64,000 nt of DNA from positions 121,284 through 185,283 of the forward strand of contig CAZFGK010000001.1 in NCBI GenBank assembly GCA_964518635.1, read 5' to 3'. Source of the stretch: CAZFGK01 sp964518635 (GTDB lineage Bacteria > Zixibacteria > MSB-5A5 > GN15 > FEB-12). Shown here piece after piece: positions 6,863-15,797 of this stretch (within the stretch, counting starts at the first letter, position 1; every line of letters begins with the position of its first letter). A model generated the notes under the pieces. It did not search any database. It worked only from the letters and a program-made list of their open reading frames with translations, and was not told the origin of the DNA. A program made the position numbers and the translations under genes.

Positions 6863-8767
6863 GCGAATATGACCGAGTGCAAACTTGTCATCCCCGCTGC
6901 ATGGGATGACTTGAATCCGGTCGTAACCAGCGAGTGCCTCCACTGGAGTCGCAATGGTCGCATAGCGTAAACCACCTAACGCCTCGTAGCGTCGATCTCG
7001 ATAGACATGTGCTACTTCCCGACTGCCTCTGAACCAAACGACATAGAATTCGTCATCATGATCGATGCTGAGTTCCAGCCGCGTGGCGCGCCAGAGTGAA
7101 TCCAGCTCAATGATCACTCCCCCCTTTCGCATGCGTAGATTGCCGGGGTCGTCTCGAGGGGTGTTGCGAGGGCGTGGAGTGGAAATATCTGCGTAGTGCC
7201 GAACTACTGGCTCAAGACTGGCATACGCCTTTAGATCAGAATCGAAGTGTCCCAGATTGAAGAGGATGATAGTCTTCAGTCGCTCAATGCTCCAAAGATC
7301 GCCGCGGGTGAGAAGCCAGAGTTTATTGTAGTACCGGCTCAAATTGGAATCAGTCAGCTGGTTCACTCCACCGAGAGCGAGTGTTTCTCGGTATCCATCA
7401 GGGGCAGAGCGGACGAAATGTCCCACTCTCCAGCCACGGAGCCAATCAGTTGGCAGCCGTGAATAGAGTGGTTCTGAGAGTGCATACATGTCGACGACAT
7501 TTACGCCGGGTCCAGCTTCCAGCCCGGAGAAACCGACACACCCTTCATAGAAGACACTATCTCCGCGTTCACGTGCCTCTTTCCCTCGCAATCCCCAATG
7601 GTGTAGAGGGGGAGTCGGATCGTCTAAACGAACCAGCAGGCCGGTTTCGCCATAATACCACCGTCGTTGGTCCCCTACGCCTACTGCGCGAGCATCAGCA
7701 CGTTCGTTCCCTGAGCCGTACTCTTTGTCAGACAGAATTGGGGGAAACGGACTCATGACCGCCAAGACGAGCACACTGACAACAATAGCCACACCCGCAC
7801 GACTCGGGATTAAGAGCGGAGAAGTCACAATAACAACCAGTGCCCCCACGAAAAGTGCGGTGAAGAAGCGACCGCTCATGAAATCGCCGCCGACTCGAGC
7901 GATGTAGACGAGCGACAGGAGAATTCCCAACGGAATGACAAGGCGGTCACGTGACCGTTCTGCAAGAGCGAGCAGCACTCCTCCGAAAATGACGGCAAGA
8001 GTGATCGGGTCGCGATGAAAAGTATCCAGCATGTAATGCCAGCTGCGAACTACGAGATCAGCGGTGCTCACACCGGAATGTGTCTTCGCATAAAACGTAT
8101 TCGGGAAGGGCATGCCGTAATACCAGAGGGCGAAAAGCTCCCAGACAATAAATGGCAGGAATCCAACGAGCCCTTGTATCAACGTACGTTTAATTGGCTG
8201 ATCAAAAGCAGCAAAGAGGAGCGCAGGGGCAACGAGCAGGACCGAATCCATGCGATTCACAAGAATGAGAGCAGTCCATAGGCAGAGCCAAAAGTACCGA
8301 CGCTCCCCTTTCTCTACCTTGAACCAGGAAATCCAGAAGCAGACCAGAAGAAAATGAGTGAGAGGATTTTCAAGCCCGCTGGTTGAATAATCGACGAAGG
8401 CACGAGAACCAATGGCGATGATCATTACCGTCAGTATCTGCCATATGGAACGACCGAGTCGCATACAGAGAAGTACCAATGTTGCGGTGCTTAGAACTGC
8501 TCCCAGCGCGAGAGTAGTAAAATAGTATTCACGGGTCAGCGCCGAGAGCGGGATCATGATTAGTACCCAGAGGGAGTTGGTATAGACCCACACTCGCTCT
8601 GCTACATTCCAACGTAGACCGTAGCCGTTCAGGAAATTATCGACGACTCGAAAGGATATGTAAGCATCATCCCCGACCCATGCAGTGACGTAGAGTGTGT
8701 AGAGAAATACCAGGCATCCCAGAACGATGCAGACAAGTCTCACTGGTGACTTTGTGACAATATCCAC
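6851..8767 (-). CDS. Polytopic ArnT/GT39-like glycosyltransferase family protein
   Basis: A 638-residue membrane protein with a GTG start. It has the same loop signature as its convergent neighbour (VGDDAYISFRVVDNFLNGYG, then YTNSLWVL), about ten helices in the first 350 residues and a long soluble C-terminal domain of about 290 residues, which probably faces the periplasm. By family, it is expected to transfer a sugar from a lipid-phosphate carrier to an envelope acceptor; donor and acceptor are unknown. The two genes share the N-terminal signature but differ in their C-terminal domains, so they look like diverged family members rather than a recent duplication. Confidence 0.8.
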   Translation of the reverse strand: MDIVTKSPVRLVCIVLGCLVFLYTLYVTAWVGDDAYISFRVVDNFLNGYGLRWNVAERVWVYTNSLWVLIMIPLSALTREYYFTTLALGAVLSTATLVLLCMRLGRSIWQILTVMIIAIGSRAFVDYSTSGLENPLTHFLLVCFWISWFKVEKGERRYFWLCLWTALILVNRMDSVLLVAPALLFAAFDQPIKRTLIQGLVGFLPFIVWELFALWYYGMPFPNTFYAKTHSGVSTADLVVRSWHYMLDTFHRDPITLAVIFGGVLLALAERSRDRLVIPLGILLSLVYIARVGGDFMSGRFFTALFVGALVVIVTSPLLIPSRAGVAIVVSVLVLAVMSPFPPILSDKEYGSGNERADARAVGVGDQRRWYYGETGLLVRLDDPTPPLHHWGLRGKEARERGDSVFYEGCVGFSGLEAGPGVNVVDMYALSEPLYSRLPTDWLRGWRVGHFVRSAPDGYRETLALGGVNQLTDSNLSRYYNKLWLLTRGDLWSIERLKTIILFNLGHFDSDLKAYASLEPVVRHYADISTPRPRNTPRDDPGNLRMRKGGVIIELDSLWRATRLELSIDHDDEFYVVWFRGSREVAHVYRDRRYEALGGLRYATIATPVEALAGYDRIQVIPCSGDDKFALGHIRLFD

Positions 8768-8822
8768 ACCACTATACTACTATGATTAGAAATTGAACTC
8801 AAGACTTCAGCTACAAACACAT

Positions 8823-8853
8823 AGTCGGCGAAGTGGGTATCACTTCGCCGACT
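8823..8853 (-). terminator. Perfect 12-bp hairpin terminator after the DUF3570 gene
   Basis: AGTCGGCGAAGT (8823-8834) and ACTTCGCCGACT (8842-8853) pair perfectly around a 7-nt loop. On the minus strand the hairpin is followed by TATGTGTTTGT. It lies 63 bp past the DUF3570 stop codon, in the minus-strand direction. The T-tract is imperfect, so efficiency is uncertain. Confidence 0.7.
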
Positions 8854-8916
8854 CAGGAGGGCGCCAGGCTAAGAGAGGGAGGTTATCAGATATTATTCTT
8901 TTCGACTTTTTCCTTG

Positions 8917-10197
8917 CTAGAACGAGTGCTCAAGACCGACTCGCAGCATGATTGCTTTCAGTTCCGGAAAGAGATCAAGTTGCTTGAGATTCCCGAATGC
9001 TTCTTTCGGGTTATTGTCCCCCATTTGACGATATCCCTCGCCAGTGAAGCTCAATCGAGATCGTTCACTTACTGCAATGCTGTATGTCAGTCCATACGTG
9101 ACCGACATGAATTCAGCCAGACGACTGTCGGCAGAGACATAGGAGTCGAATGCTTGTCCGTCGATCAGGAATGGTTTGTAAAAATTTGCTGCAGTCTGAA
9201 AATAACCACGCAGATGAGGTTCAATTGCAGCGGTCTTGCCGATTTTTACTCGGTAGTACAGATCACCGGTCACTGATTGTACTCCCCAGTCATCTCGAAA
9301 CCCGCGAGCAGAAACATCAAGGATCGAACCGGAAATATCGGTCTTCAACTGAATAAAAAGGGCATGTTTCATGCGCGTCGCCGGACGTTTTTCGTAAATA
9401 TCTGAAACCGGCTCTCCCGGATCGGTCGAATCCGGAGAACGAACCAGACTGACGACTTTGTACGGATCATTCAGATAGCCGGACGCATAGTTGATCGCAT
9501 AGCTGCCACGAATGATGGTCCGGGAGCCAAGTTCACGCGAGAGACTGAAGAGTGCGTCATAGACCTGTTTGTTCAGATCCCCCTGCACGGGAATTTCATC
9601 ATTCGTTTCGCCGACGATGATCACCTCTGTCAGTGGGTACGGGTTCCCGCCGGGAGGTTTGCTGAGATCCCCGGAGTATCCCCCTCGAATTTCAAGGACC
9701 GTCCGCCCCCGATCAAATCCCTGCGCAATGCCGCCATTGATACCAAGCGAGAGATAATCCCGTTCAGATGAAAGATGCACTTCGGCAAGAAGATTCGCGA
9801 GTGGTGTCACTGGCATCGAGTAATGAGCATTGAGTCCCAGTCGACGCTCCTTGAAACGATCATTGGCAGGAATGGTGTTCGCCGGGACTTCTGTACGAAG
9901 CGAGCCGGAGGATCCTGTAACGGTCTGCGGATAGAGTGATGGCGCCGCACCAGTCGGTGAGGCACCTGTCATCGCATCATAGGTCAGACCAAATCCAAAG
10001 ACTGATTCATTTTTTTGCACCTGAGACCATTTGTAGGCAATAGCGCGGGCATTGATACGTTCATTTTCTGAATAGACGAGTAGCGACGTCTCTGATTTTC
10101 CACCCTCAGCCTGCCCTGCTCCAGCACCAAGGACCGCGCAGGTGGCTCCCAGAATCGCCGTACGAATCGTCTGTTTCGGTTCTAGTTGCAGCCGCAT
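8917..10197 (-). CDS. DUF3570 outer-membrane beta-barrel protein
   Basis: A 426-residue exported protein with a signal peptide ending near GAGAGQA. Alternating short strands such as SVFGFGLTYDAM and LLAEVHLSSERDYLSLGI, and a terminal phenylalanine (LEHSF), are typical of outer-membrane barrels. I recognise the family as DUF3570, which commonly follows a DUF4266 lipoprotein as it does here. From memory such pairs often sit with ApbE flavin transferase and thioredoxin-like genes; neither is in this window. The ATG overlaps the DUF4266 stop by 16 bp, so the two are translationally coupled. Function is unknown. Confidence 0.85.
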   Translation of the reverse strand: MRLQLEPKQTIRTAILGATCAVLGAGAGQAEGGKSETSLLVYSENERINARAIAYKWSQVQKNESVFGFGLTYDAMTGASPTGAAPSLYPQTVTGSSGSLRTEVPANTIPANDRFKERRLGLNAHYSMPVTPLANLLAEVHLSSERDYLSLGINGGIAQGFDRGRTVLEIRGGYSGDLSKPPGGNPYPLTEVIIVGETNDEIPVQGDLNKQVYDALFSLSRELGSRTIIRGSYAINYASGYLNDPYKVVSLVRSPDSTDPGEPVSDIYEKRPATRMKHALFIQLKTDISGSILDVSARGFRDDWGVQSVTGDLYYRVKIGKTAAIEPHLRGYFQTAANFYKPFLIDGQAFDSYVSADSRLAEFMSVTYGLTYSIAVSERSRLSFTGEGYRQMGDNNPKEAFGNLKQLDLFPELKAIMLRVGLEHSF

Positions 10198-10430
10198 CCG
10201 CCACCACCAAATCCGCGGCCACCACTCGAGGCCTCTTTTGAAAAGTAGATATGATCATCGAGCAATCGATCATTCGCCCGATAAGAAAACTGCATTTCCG
10301 GTTTCGACAGCGGGCCACCGGTACAGGCACGGTGTGATTTCATGCCACAACCGACGAAGCTCACCCCAAGAACGAAAAGAATGGCAAGGGGTACCGTCTT
10401 CCGGAGACAGTCGATGCGTTGCAGATTCAT
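10182..10430 (-). CDS. DUF4266 small lipoprotein with Gly-rich CGCN tail
   Basis: An 82-residue protein. The ATG at 10428-10430 is chosen because AGAGGA precedes it by 8 bases; a longer frame exists upstream without family support. The N-terminal helix ends in VLGVSFVGC, a lipobox, so the protein is probably a lipoprotein. The C-terminus, LLDDHIYFSKEASSGGRGFG followed by GGGCGCN, is the strongly conserved end of DUF4266 proteins. The two cysteines at the extreme C-terminus could bind a metal or be modified, which is inference. It is cotranscribed with DUF3570. Confidence 0.88.
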   Translation of the reverse strand: MNLQRIDCLRKTVPLAILFVLGVSFVGCGMKSHRACTGGPLSKPEMQFSYRANDRLLDDHIYFSKEASSGGRGFGGGGCGCN

Positions 10431-10473
10431 AACTTGGTTCCTCTCTCCCTCCAGATGAAAACAAAGCAAAGAC

Positions 10474-10500
10474 TCCCGTGCATCACGAGGATGCACGGGA
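10474..10500 (-). terminator. Hairpin terminator between the outer-membrane protein gene and DUF4266
   Basis: TCCCGTGCATC and GATGCACGGGA pair over 11 bp around a 5-nt loop; the minus-strand downstream side is GTCTTTGCTTTGTTTTC. It starts 15 bp after the upstream gene's stop and separates it from the DUF4266/DUF3570 unit. Confidence 0.75.
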
Positions 10501-10515
10501 GGAATTCAGCAAGTA

Positions 10516-11376
10516 CTAGAAATGGTAGCCAATACCAAGCTCAATGCGGGTGACCACATCGGGCTGGTTGATGACTTCATCCGCATCCTGATAGGTATAG
10601 TTCCGGATCGGATTGTCGTTGTCACCATTCGAACGGTAGAAGGTATCGTGACCATCGAGCGTTGATGAAAAGTAATAGTCAGCACCCACGGTAAGAATCA
10701 GATCCACACGCTGGCTCATTGCAAATGAGGTTTCGAGACCACCACCGAGACCAAAGTGAGTTGAGGCAACATCAAAGGTTTCGGCTCCACCAATATACTC
10801 AAAGTACGCTTCGAAATCGTTATACCGACCACCGAAGAAGACATTTGAGCGTTCCAGTTTCATGAACTTGATCGGATAGAGCATATCAAGACGAATATCC
10901 CATGATTCCCCACGCTTCCGAGGTTCACCATCCGGATTTTCGGCAATGAAGATTTCATGTGCCTGATAGGCATCACCAGGATCGATTGATGTACGCTCTA
11001 AACCGACGCGAACTCCGAACGGAAAGCCAGTTGAGACCTGATTGAAGGTTCCACCTGCATAGAACGAAGCGCCACCTTTGTATCCGGTCGAAAGAACCCC
11101 GGTGAAGAGTCGCGGCTCACCCTGATAGGCCTGCGGACCACGTCCGCCACTCATCGGGGCCTGCACAGGTACGCTGGTCGGCACGCTTGCCGGTTTCGCG
11201 CTTTTCTGCGCTGCTTCATTGCTGGCGAGTTCAGCCGCCGGTTTCTTGGGCGTGGCTGGCTGTTTCTCTGCCGAGCTCTTCTTTGCGCTCTCTTCGGCGA
11301 GTACACTTGTACCTGCCAGAACGAACGCCGCGAGTGTCATTGCTGAGATCACTCGTTTGAAGTTGGTAGATCGCAT
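10516..11376 (-). CDS. Outer-membrane beta-barrel protein with Ala/Pro/Lys linker
   Basis: A 286-residue protein. The ATG at 11374-11376 is supported by GGAG 8 bases upstream and by an immediate signal peptide (basic start, hydrophobic core, cleavage near SVLAEES). After a low-complexity Ala/Lys/Pro segment (residues about 30-75), the rest alternates in the manner of beta-strands and ends in IELGIGYHF, the terminal phenylalanine recognised by the barrel assembly machinery. I do not recognise a specific family. Substrate and role are unknown. A hairpin terminator follows, so it is probably monocistronic. Confidence 0.75.
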   Translation of the reverse strand: MRSTNFKRVISAMTLAAFVLAGTSVLAEESAKKSSAEKQPATPKKPAAELASNEAAQKSAKPASVPTSVPVQAPMSGGRGPQAYQGEPRLFTGVLSTGYKGGASFYAGGTFNQVSTGFPFGVRVGLERTSIDPGDAYQAHEIFIAENPDGEPRKRGESWDIRLDMLYPIKFMKLERSNVFFGGRYNDFEAYFEYIGGAETFDVASTHFGLGGGLETSFAMSQRVDLILTVGADYYFSSTLDGHDTFYRSNGDNDNPIRNYTYQDADEVINQPDVVTRIELGIGYHF

Positions 11377-11684
11377 ATGCACGTCTCCTTTCGCTGGACG
11401 CTGCCTTATTTCCTGTCGCGTCGTGTTTGTTTCAATGATAAGCGACGCTTCCCATGTCGTGACCGCGGCCCAGTCGGGGGCTTCGCGTACCCCTCTTGTT
11501 TCGACAGGATGAACCGGAAAGATGAGACGAAGTTGTGCAGTATTTTCGAACCACGTATGAGCGAGCAGTGTACAGGTCAAGTCGATGCCGCGAAACTGAA
11601 TCATGAGCGGATGAATCTCACTGTCCAATTATCATGCAGCACTACTCAGAAGAGTAGGGAGAAAACGACGGAAACTTGTTTGAA

Positions 11685-12644
11685 TTAGTTCGAGAGGAGA
11701 TGGCGTGCATATGCAGCTACGCCGGATTCAATACTCTCGAATTCATGCGAAAAACCAACGGAACGAAGGCGAGAAAGGTCTGCTTCGGTATGATACTGAT
11801 AACGTTCACGATACTGCTCGGGCATGCTGATATATTCGATTCGTGGTTCCTTGCCGAGGGCAGCGAAAAGGGCATGCGCAAGGGAGTTCCAGCTTCTTGC
11901 CGTCCCAGTACCACAATTATAGAGCCCCGTTATTGAGGGTTGATCAACGAAATAGAGTGTTTCATGTACCGCATCCTGCACCGATATGAAATCTCGAGTC
12001 TGTTCTCCATCGGCAATCCCATCTCGGAGTGATGCAAACAGACGAATCACCCCTTTTGTCAAGACAACATCAAATGCTTTGCGGATCAGAGAGCGCATCT
12101 CACCTTTGTGCTCTTCCCCCTGCCCATAGACATTAAAATACTTGATACCGACAACCTGAGAAAAAAGTTCCTCGCTCACCAGCCATTGATCGAACTTCAA
12201 TTTCGACCAGCCGTAGGGATTGAGCGGTTTCAGTTCGAATGAGAGTTGTTCGTCATCTTTGTAGCCGAGGGAGCCATCTCCGTAAGTCGCTGCACTGGAG
12301 GCATAGATGAATCGTGACTTGCGCGCGAGCGCCCAAACACAAAGTTCTTTGCTGTAGGCGACATTATTGTCGGCAAGATATTGCTCGTCAGTTTCAAGAG
12401 TTGAGCTGCATGCACCAAGATGAATGACCACATCGGCTGGAGGGATCGATTGATCGCGGATCATCTGACGAAACGCTCTTTTATCCAGAAACTGACTGAA
12501 TTGAAGTGACGCAAGATTTGTATCTTTTGCGGGATGATTCTTATGATCAACGACGATAATATCCCGCTCCCCTCGTGCATTGAGTGCACGAATAGTGTTT
12601 GATCCGATGAATCCGGCCCCGCCGGTGACGATATAAGAGGGCAT
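11685..12644 (-). CDS. hldD: ADP-L-glycero-D-manno-heptose 6-epimerase
   Basis: A short-chain dehydrogenase-type epimerase of 319 residues. The NADP-binding loop is VTGGAGFIGSNTIRAL, followed by VVIHLGACSSTLETDEQY (the HldD-specific ACSSTTE-like segment). The catalytic SSAATYG serine/threonine precedes YGWSKLKFD, the Tyr-Lys pair. It converts ADP-D-glycero- to ADP-L-glycero-manno-heptose for the LPS inner core, so the cell is expected to make heptose-containing LPS. Its start abuts the stop of the symporter gene upstream. The other heptose genes are not in the window. Confidence 0.93.
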   Translation of the reverse strand: MPSYIVTGGAGFIGSNTIRALNARGERDIIVVDHKNHPAKDTNLASLQFSQFLDKRAFRQMIRDQSIPPADVVIHLGACSSTLETDEQYLADNNVAYSKELCVWALARKSRFIYASSAATYGDGSLGYKDDEQLSFELKPLNPYGWSKLKFDQWLVSEELFSQVVGIKYFNVYGQGEEHKGEMRSLIRKAFDVVLTKGVIRLFASLRDGIADGEQTRDFISVQDAVHETLYFVDQPSITGLYNCGTGTARSWNSLAHALFAALGKEPRIEYISMPEQYRERYQYHTEADLSRLRSVGFSHEFESIESGVAAYARHLLSN

Positions 12645-14003
12645 CTACTTTCTTTTTACCACCTGTGAACTTACCAGGAACACTATCGCACTTGCAAGAA
12701 CGGAGATAACATATACTCCCTCCCACTCAAACAGATTTCCTGCAAGCAAGGTGGCGACACCGGTAAGCAATGAGAAAAGCGCCACCGTGCCATTCCCTCG
12801 GGTTGAATACAGCCCAAAGAGGCAAACGACAACAATGCCGGAGCTTCCGAAGCTGGAAGCGAGCTCAACCTGCCCATAGATACTCTCCGAACCAAGGGCC
12901 AGAACCCAGGCGACAATACCGGCTGCTGCAACGGAAAGACGCGCGCTGACTACCTTGCCCCGCTCGCTCAATTCCCTGCCGCGCAGGATCGGGAGAATAT
13001 TGTGGGAGGCGAGTGATCCAGCGGCAAGAAGCGCGCTGTCGATGGTCGACATGATCGCTGATACCAGCGCGCCGGAAAAGAGAATCCCCAGCACGAGTCC
13101 GAGTTTGTTATGTGCCAATGTCACCAGAAATTGCTCCGGCTCGGCAAGAGACGGTAGCAATGACGGCCCTAACAGACCAAGAAAGAGCGGAATCGAACCG
13201 ACAAGGAAGTAGACTCCGGCACCGATGAATGTCGCTCGTCGGGAAATCTCCGCCGTGCGAGTTGCCAGCATTCGGGAAATCAGCTCCTGCGCGGTCAGTG
13301 AGCCGAGAATTGGAATCAGCCAGCTGTCAAATTGTGACAGGAATGATTCATCCGGTGAGATAAAGGTTGTACGATCCGGTGTGAATGCAGCAGTCCATCC
13401 CTCCGGAAGATTCAGAAGAACGACGACAAGCATCACAGCCAGTCCAACTATGAGTGATATCCCCTGCACAAAGTCGGTGATGACATCGGCAAGCAGACCA
13501 CCCAACACACTATAGACAATAATCACGATTGCTGCGATACTCATCGCCAGCTCCAGATTGATCGGCGATGATGCTGACACGATCTGCCCGAAGGCGCGAA
13601 TCTGGGCACTCGCCCAGATGATCGAAGTCGGAATCATGAGCAGCGAAGCAATCAGTTCGGTCTTCCTGCCATACCGTTGCCGAAAGAGATCCCCCATGGT
13701 CGTGAGCTTCCGATTCCAGAGCGGCATCGCCAGAAGTATTCCCGCAAGGATGAGACAGATCGTGTAGCCGAAGGGATCAGCGCGACTTCCGGAAAGCCCG
13801 TCGGTATAGACAGCACCGGATGTCCCAATGCAAGTCTCGGCACCGAACCAAGTCGCAAAGATCGAGAAGGTCGCAAGCCCGAGCCCAAGTGAACGTCCCG
13901 CAAGGAAGAAATCAGATTCCGATCGAATCCGCTTCATCACCCAGATGCCAACAAGCACCTGCGCGATCAGATAGAGAAAGATGCCGATGAGTTCTGGAGT
14001 CAC
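12645..14003 (-). CDS. Sodium:solute symporter family (SSS) transporter
   Basis: A 452-residue membrane protein with about 13 helices and a GTG start. The family shows in SLGLGLATFSIFATWFGAET and in the later repeated GILFSGALVSAIMSTIDSAL, the segment that carries the Na+-site serine/threonine of the LeuT-type fold. The substrate cannot be read from sequence; choline, proline, sugars and carboxylates are all known for the family. It directly abuts hldD with no gap, so the two are probably cotranscribed. Confidence 0.88.
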   Translation of the reverse strand: MTPELIGIFLYLIAQVLVGIWVMKRIRSESDFFLAGRSLGLGLATFSIFATWFGAETCIGTSGAVYTDGLSGSRADPFGYTICLILAGILLAMPLWNRKLTTMGDLFRQRYGRKTELIASLLMIPTSIIWASAQIRAFGQIVSASSPINLELAMSIAAIVIIVYSVLGGLLADVITDFVQGISLIVGLAVMLVVVLLNLPEGWTAAFTPDRTTFISPDESFLSQFDSWLIPILGSLTAQELISRMLATRTAEISRRATFIGAGVYFLVGSIPLFLGLLGPSLLPSLAEPEQFLVTLAHNKLGLVLGILFSGALVSAIMSTIDSALLAAGSLASHNILPILRGRELSERGKVVSARLSVAAAGIVAWVLALGSESIYGQVELASSFGSSGIVVVCLFGLYSTRGNGTVALFSLLTGVATLLAGNLFEWEGVYVISVLASAIVFLVSSQVVKRK

Positions 14004-14066
14004 CTCACGAAAAATAATTCAACGATCACGGAAGAACAATCTAGTTGATCGGAGAGGGGGGAGAAT

Positions 14067-14984
14067 TTAGAGCAGACGATTTCGCAGTGATGAAAGAATC
14101 ATTGGGCGGGAATCCTGACCGCGCGCATCAATCACTTCGGTCAGTCGGATCATTCCGCTACCACAGGCAATGACCGGGTCATCCAGTTCGGCAAAACAGA
14201 CCTGCCCCGGAACTGCGAGAAACTCGTAAGGTGGAGTGAAACACTCAGCTCGCCAGATGGTGACTCGCTCACTGTTTTCAGTCATGGCATACGCACCTGA
14301 GAACGGTCTGCTTGATGCGCGTATCAGGCGATGAATCTGATCAGATGATTGTGACCATTCAATGCGAGAATCCTCCGGCTTGCGCGGGAAGACCCGCAAA
14401 GGGATCATGCCGGTACTCATCTGATCTTTTGGTGAGAGTGACTCGGAATGTAGTGAATCGAACGTACGTGCAAAAAGCTCGGGAGTCTCCCGTTCTATCC
14501 ACTCGTACACTTCACCGATGTATGACTGATCACTGAGCGGAAAATAGCTCTTCAGATAAATCGGCCCAGCATCAAGTTCGGCGACCATGCGATGAATGGT
14601 CAATCCAATTTGCGATTCTCCATTAAGTATTGCCCAGTTCGCGACGGCATTCCCTCGATAGCGAGGAAGATCTCCGGCATGTGCATTCAGGATACCGTAC
14701 TTGAAAGCCGAAAGAAGCGGCTCTTTGATCAGAGTCGGCCAGTTTACAGAAATCGCGACATCACTGTGAGTGAAGTTCAGCACCCCAAGTGAATTTTCCA
14801 GAGCAGAACCAAGGATCAATGGAACATGATGATTTTTTGCAAACTGATCAAACTCTTCAAAAGTTGTCCCACAATAGGAAGGAGTCTTGCTGGTGGCGAT
14901 GCAGGTAAGGGTGTCTCCACGTGCAATGAGCAGGCGGATCGATTCGAGCAGAATGCGGGTGCGACCAAAAGCAGCAAATCTCAT
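14067..14984 (-). CDS. Formyltransferase family protein (ArnA-N/Fmt-like)
   Basis: A 305-residue protein with the formyltransferase fold. The catalytic Asn-His-Asp set is visible as NAHAGDLPRYRG and, about 36 residues later, ELDAGPI. The C-terminal 90 residues resemble the OB-like domain of Fmt and ArnA. A true methionyl-tRNA formyltransferase would have the more conserved SLLPKYRG loop, and this gene is not next to def, so I favour N-formylation of an amino sugar nucleotide. The start codon overlaps the upstream hydrolase stop as ATGA, so the two proteins are made together. Confidence 0.8.
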   Translation of the reverse strand: MRFAAFGRTRILLESIRLLIARGDTLTCIATSKTPSYCGTTFEEFDQFAKNHHVPLILGSALENSLGVLNFTHSDVAISVNWPTLIKEPLLSAFKYGILNAHAGDLPRYRGNAVANWAILNGESQIGLTIHRMVAELDAGPIYLKSYFPLSDQSYIGEVYEWIERETPELFARTFDSLHSESLSPKDQMSTGMIPLRVFPRKPEDSRIEWSQSSDQIHRLIRASSRPFSGAYAMTENSERVTIWRAECFTPPYEFLAVPGQVCFAELDDPVIACGSGMIRLTEVIDARGQDSRPMILSSLRNRLL

Positions 14985-15703
14985 AGCGCAAGTGCAGGTG
15001 TTTGTTCAGGAAGTAGCAAGTTGAATTTCATGCCGCTTAATAGTACAAGCTCAAAGTAGCTTCCTATCCCCTTACCATGATTGACAAACCGCTTCAGTTC
15101 TTGCTCAGTTGCACTGGTCAGCGAACGATGACCAAGATGCACTTTCAAACGTGAATACTCACTCCCGTCGGAAGAATTCAGAAAAATGTGAAGTGGATGA
15201 AAATCGAAAATATGCTCGTTCCCCCAGAAAGTAAATTTCGATGGATTAAATTTCGGATCATTAAATGCAATGTCATCTTCCCAGTTGTAATTGAGTCGTT
15301 TCAGTGGTGAATGATCTGGAGAAAAATAGAACGATGTAATTTCGCAACGCTGCGACAGATAGGTGAAGAGTGAGAGATCGAGTTCAATTTGTGGAAAGGC
15401 ACGAGAGATTTCAATCAGTAGTTGCGAGGATTGCACTAGTCCGTGCGTACGCATGATCGAAGCATCTGGGACAATCTTCAGCAGATTTTCGACACTCTGT
15501 AAAGGAGAATTTCCCTGCGTTGAGCCGGGTGAAAAATTCGGATGAATGCCGAGGGTATGCCCGTCCCTGCGAAGATCATCCAGAAGCTCGCTCGGATGCG
15601 TGACAAGGAATGTCGCCTGAACATTCTGCTGCTTTAGCCGGTCACGAAGCTCCGCAAGTACGCAATCTGGTGCCCAGTCAATATCGAAGGTGAGTGCGTT
15701 CAT
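14981..15703 (-). CDS. NodB-fold (CE4) polysaccharide deacetylase-like hydrolase
   Basis: A 240-residue protein starting at the ATG 15701-15703 (MNALTFDIDWAPD). The acidic pair in TFDID is motif 1 and GHTLGIHPNF supplies the two metal-binding histidines of motif 2. No signal peptide is present, so it probably acts on a cytoplasmic or lipid-carrier-linked sugar. In the polymyxin-resistance pathway an ArnA formyltransferase is paired with the NodB-like deformylase ArnD; the overlapping pair here suggests similar chemistry, but that is inference. An upstream in-frame TTG at 15745 lies inside the glmS terminator and is unlikely. Confidence 0.8.
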   Translation of the reverse strand: MNALTFDIDWAPDCVLAELRDRLKQQNVQATFLVTHPSELLDDLRRDGHTLGIHPNFSPGSTQGNSPLQSVENLLKIVPDASIMRTHGLVQSSQLLIEISRAFPQIELDLSLFTYLSQRCEITSFYFSPDHSPLKRLNYNWEDDIAFNDPKFNPSKFTFWGNEHIFDFHPLHIFLNSSDGSEYSRLKVHLGHRSLTSATEQELKRFVNHGKGIGSYFELVLLSGMKFNLLLPEQTPALAL

Positions 15704-15740
15704 TCTGCGAAAGGGTAAATCGGGAACAGTAAGATCACCA

Positions 15741-15773
15741 AACAAAAACGGCTCCGGATTGAATCCGAAGCCG
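15741..15773 (-). terminator. Rho-independent terminator after glmS
   Basis: On the minus strand CGGCTTCGGATT pairs with AATCCGGAGCCG and is followed by TTTTTGTTT. It sits 25 bp past the glmS stop and before the hydrolase start, separating the two transcription units. Confidence 0.9.
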
Positions 15774-15797
15774 CTGATTTGATCTCAATTTCTTGAA

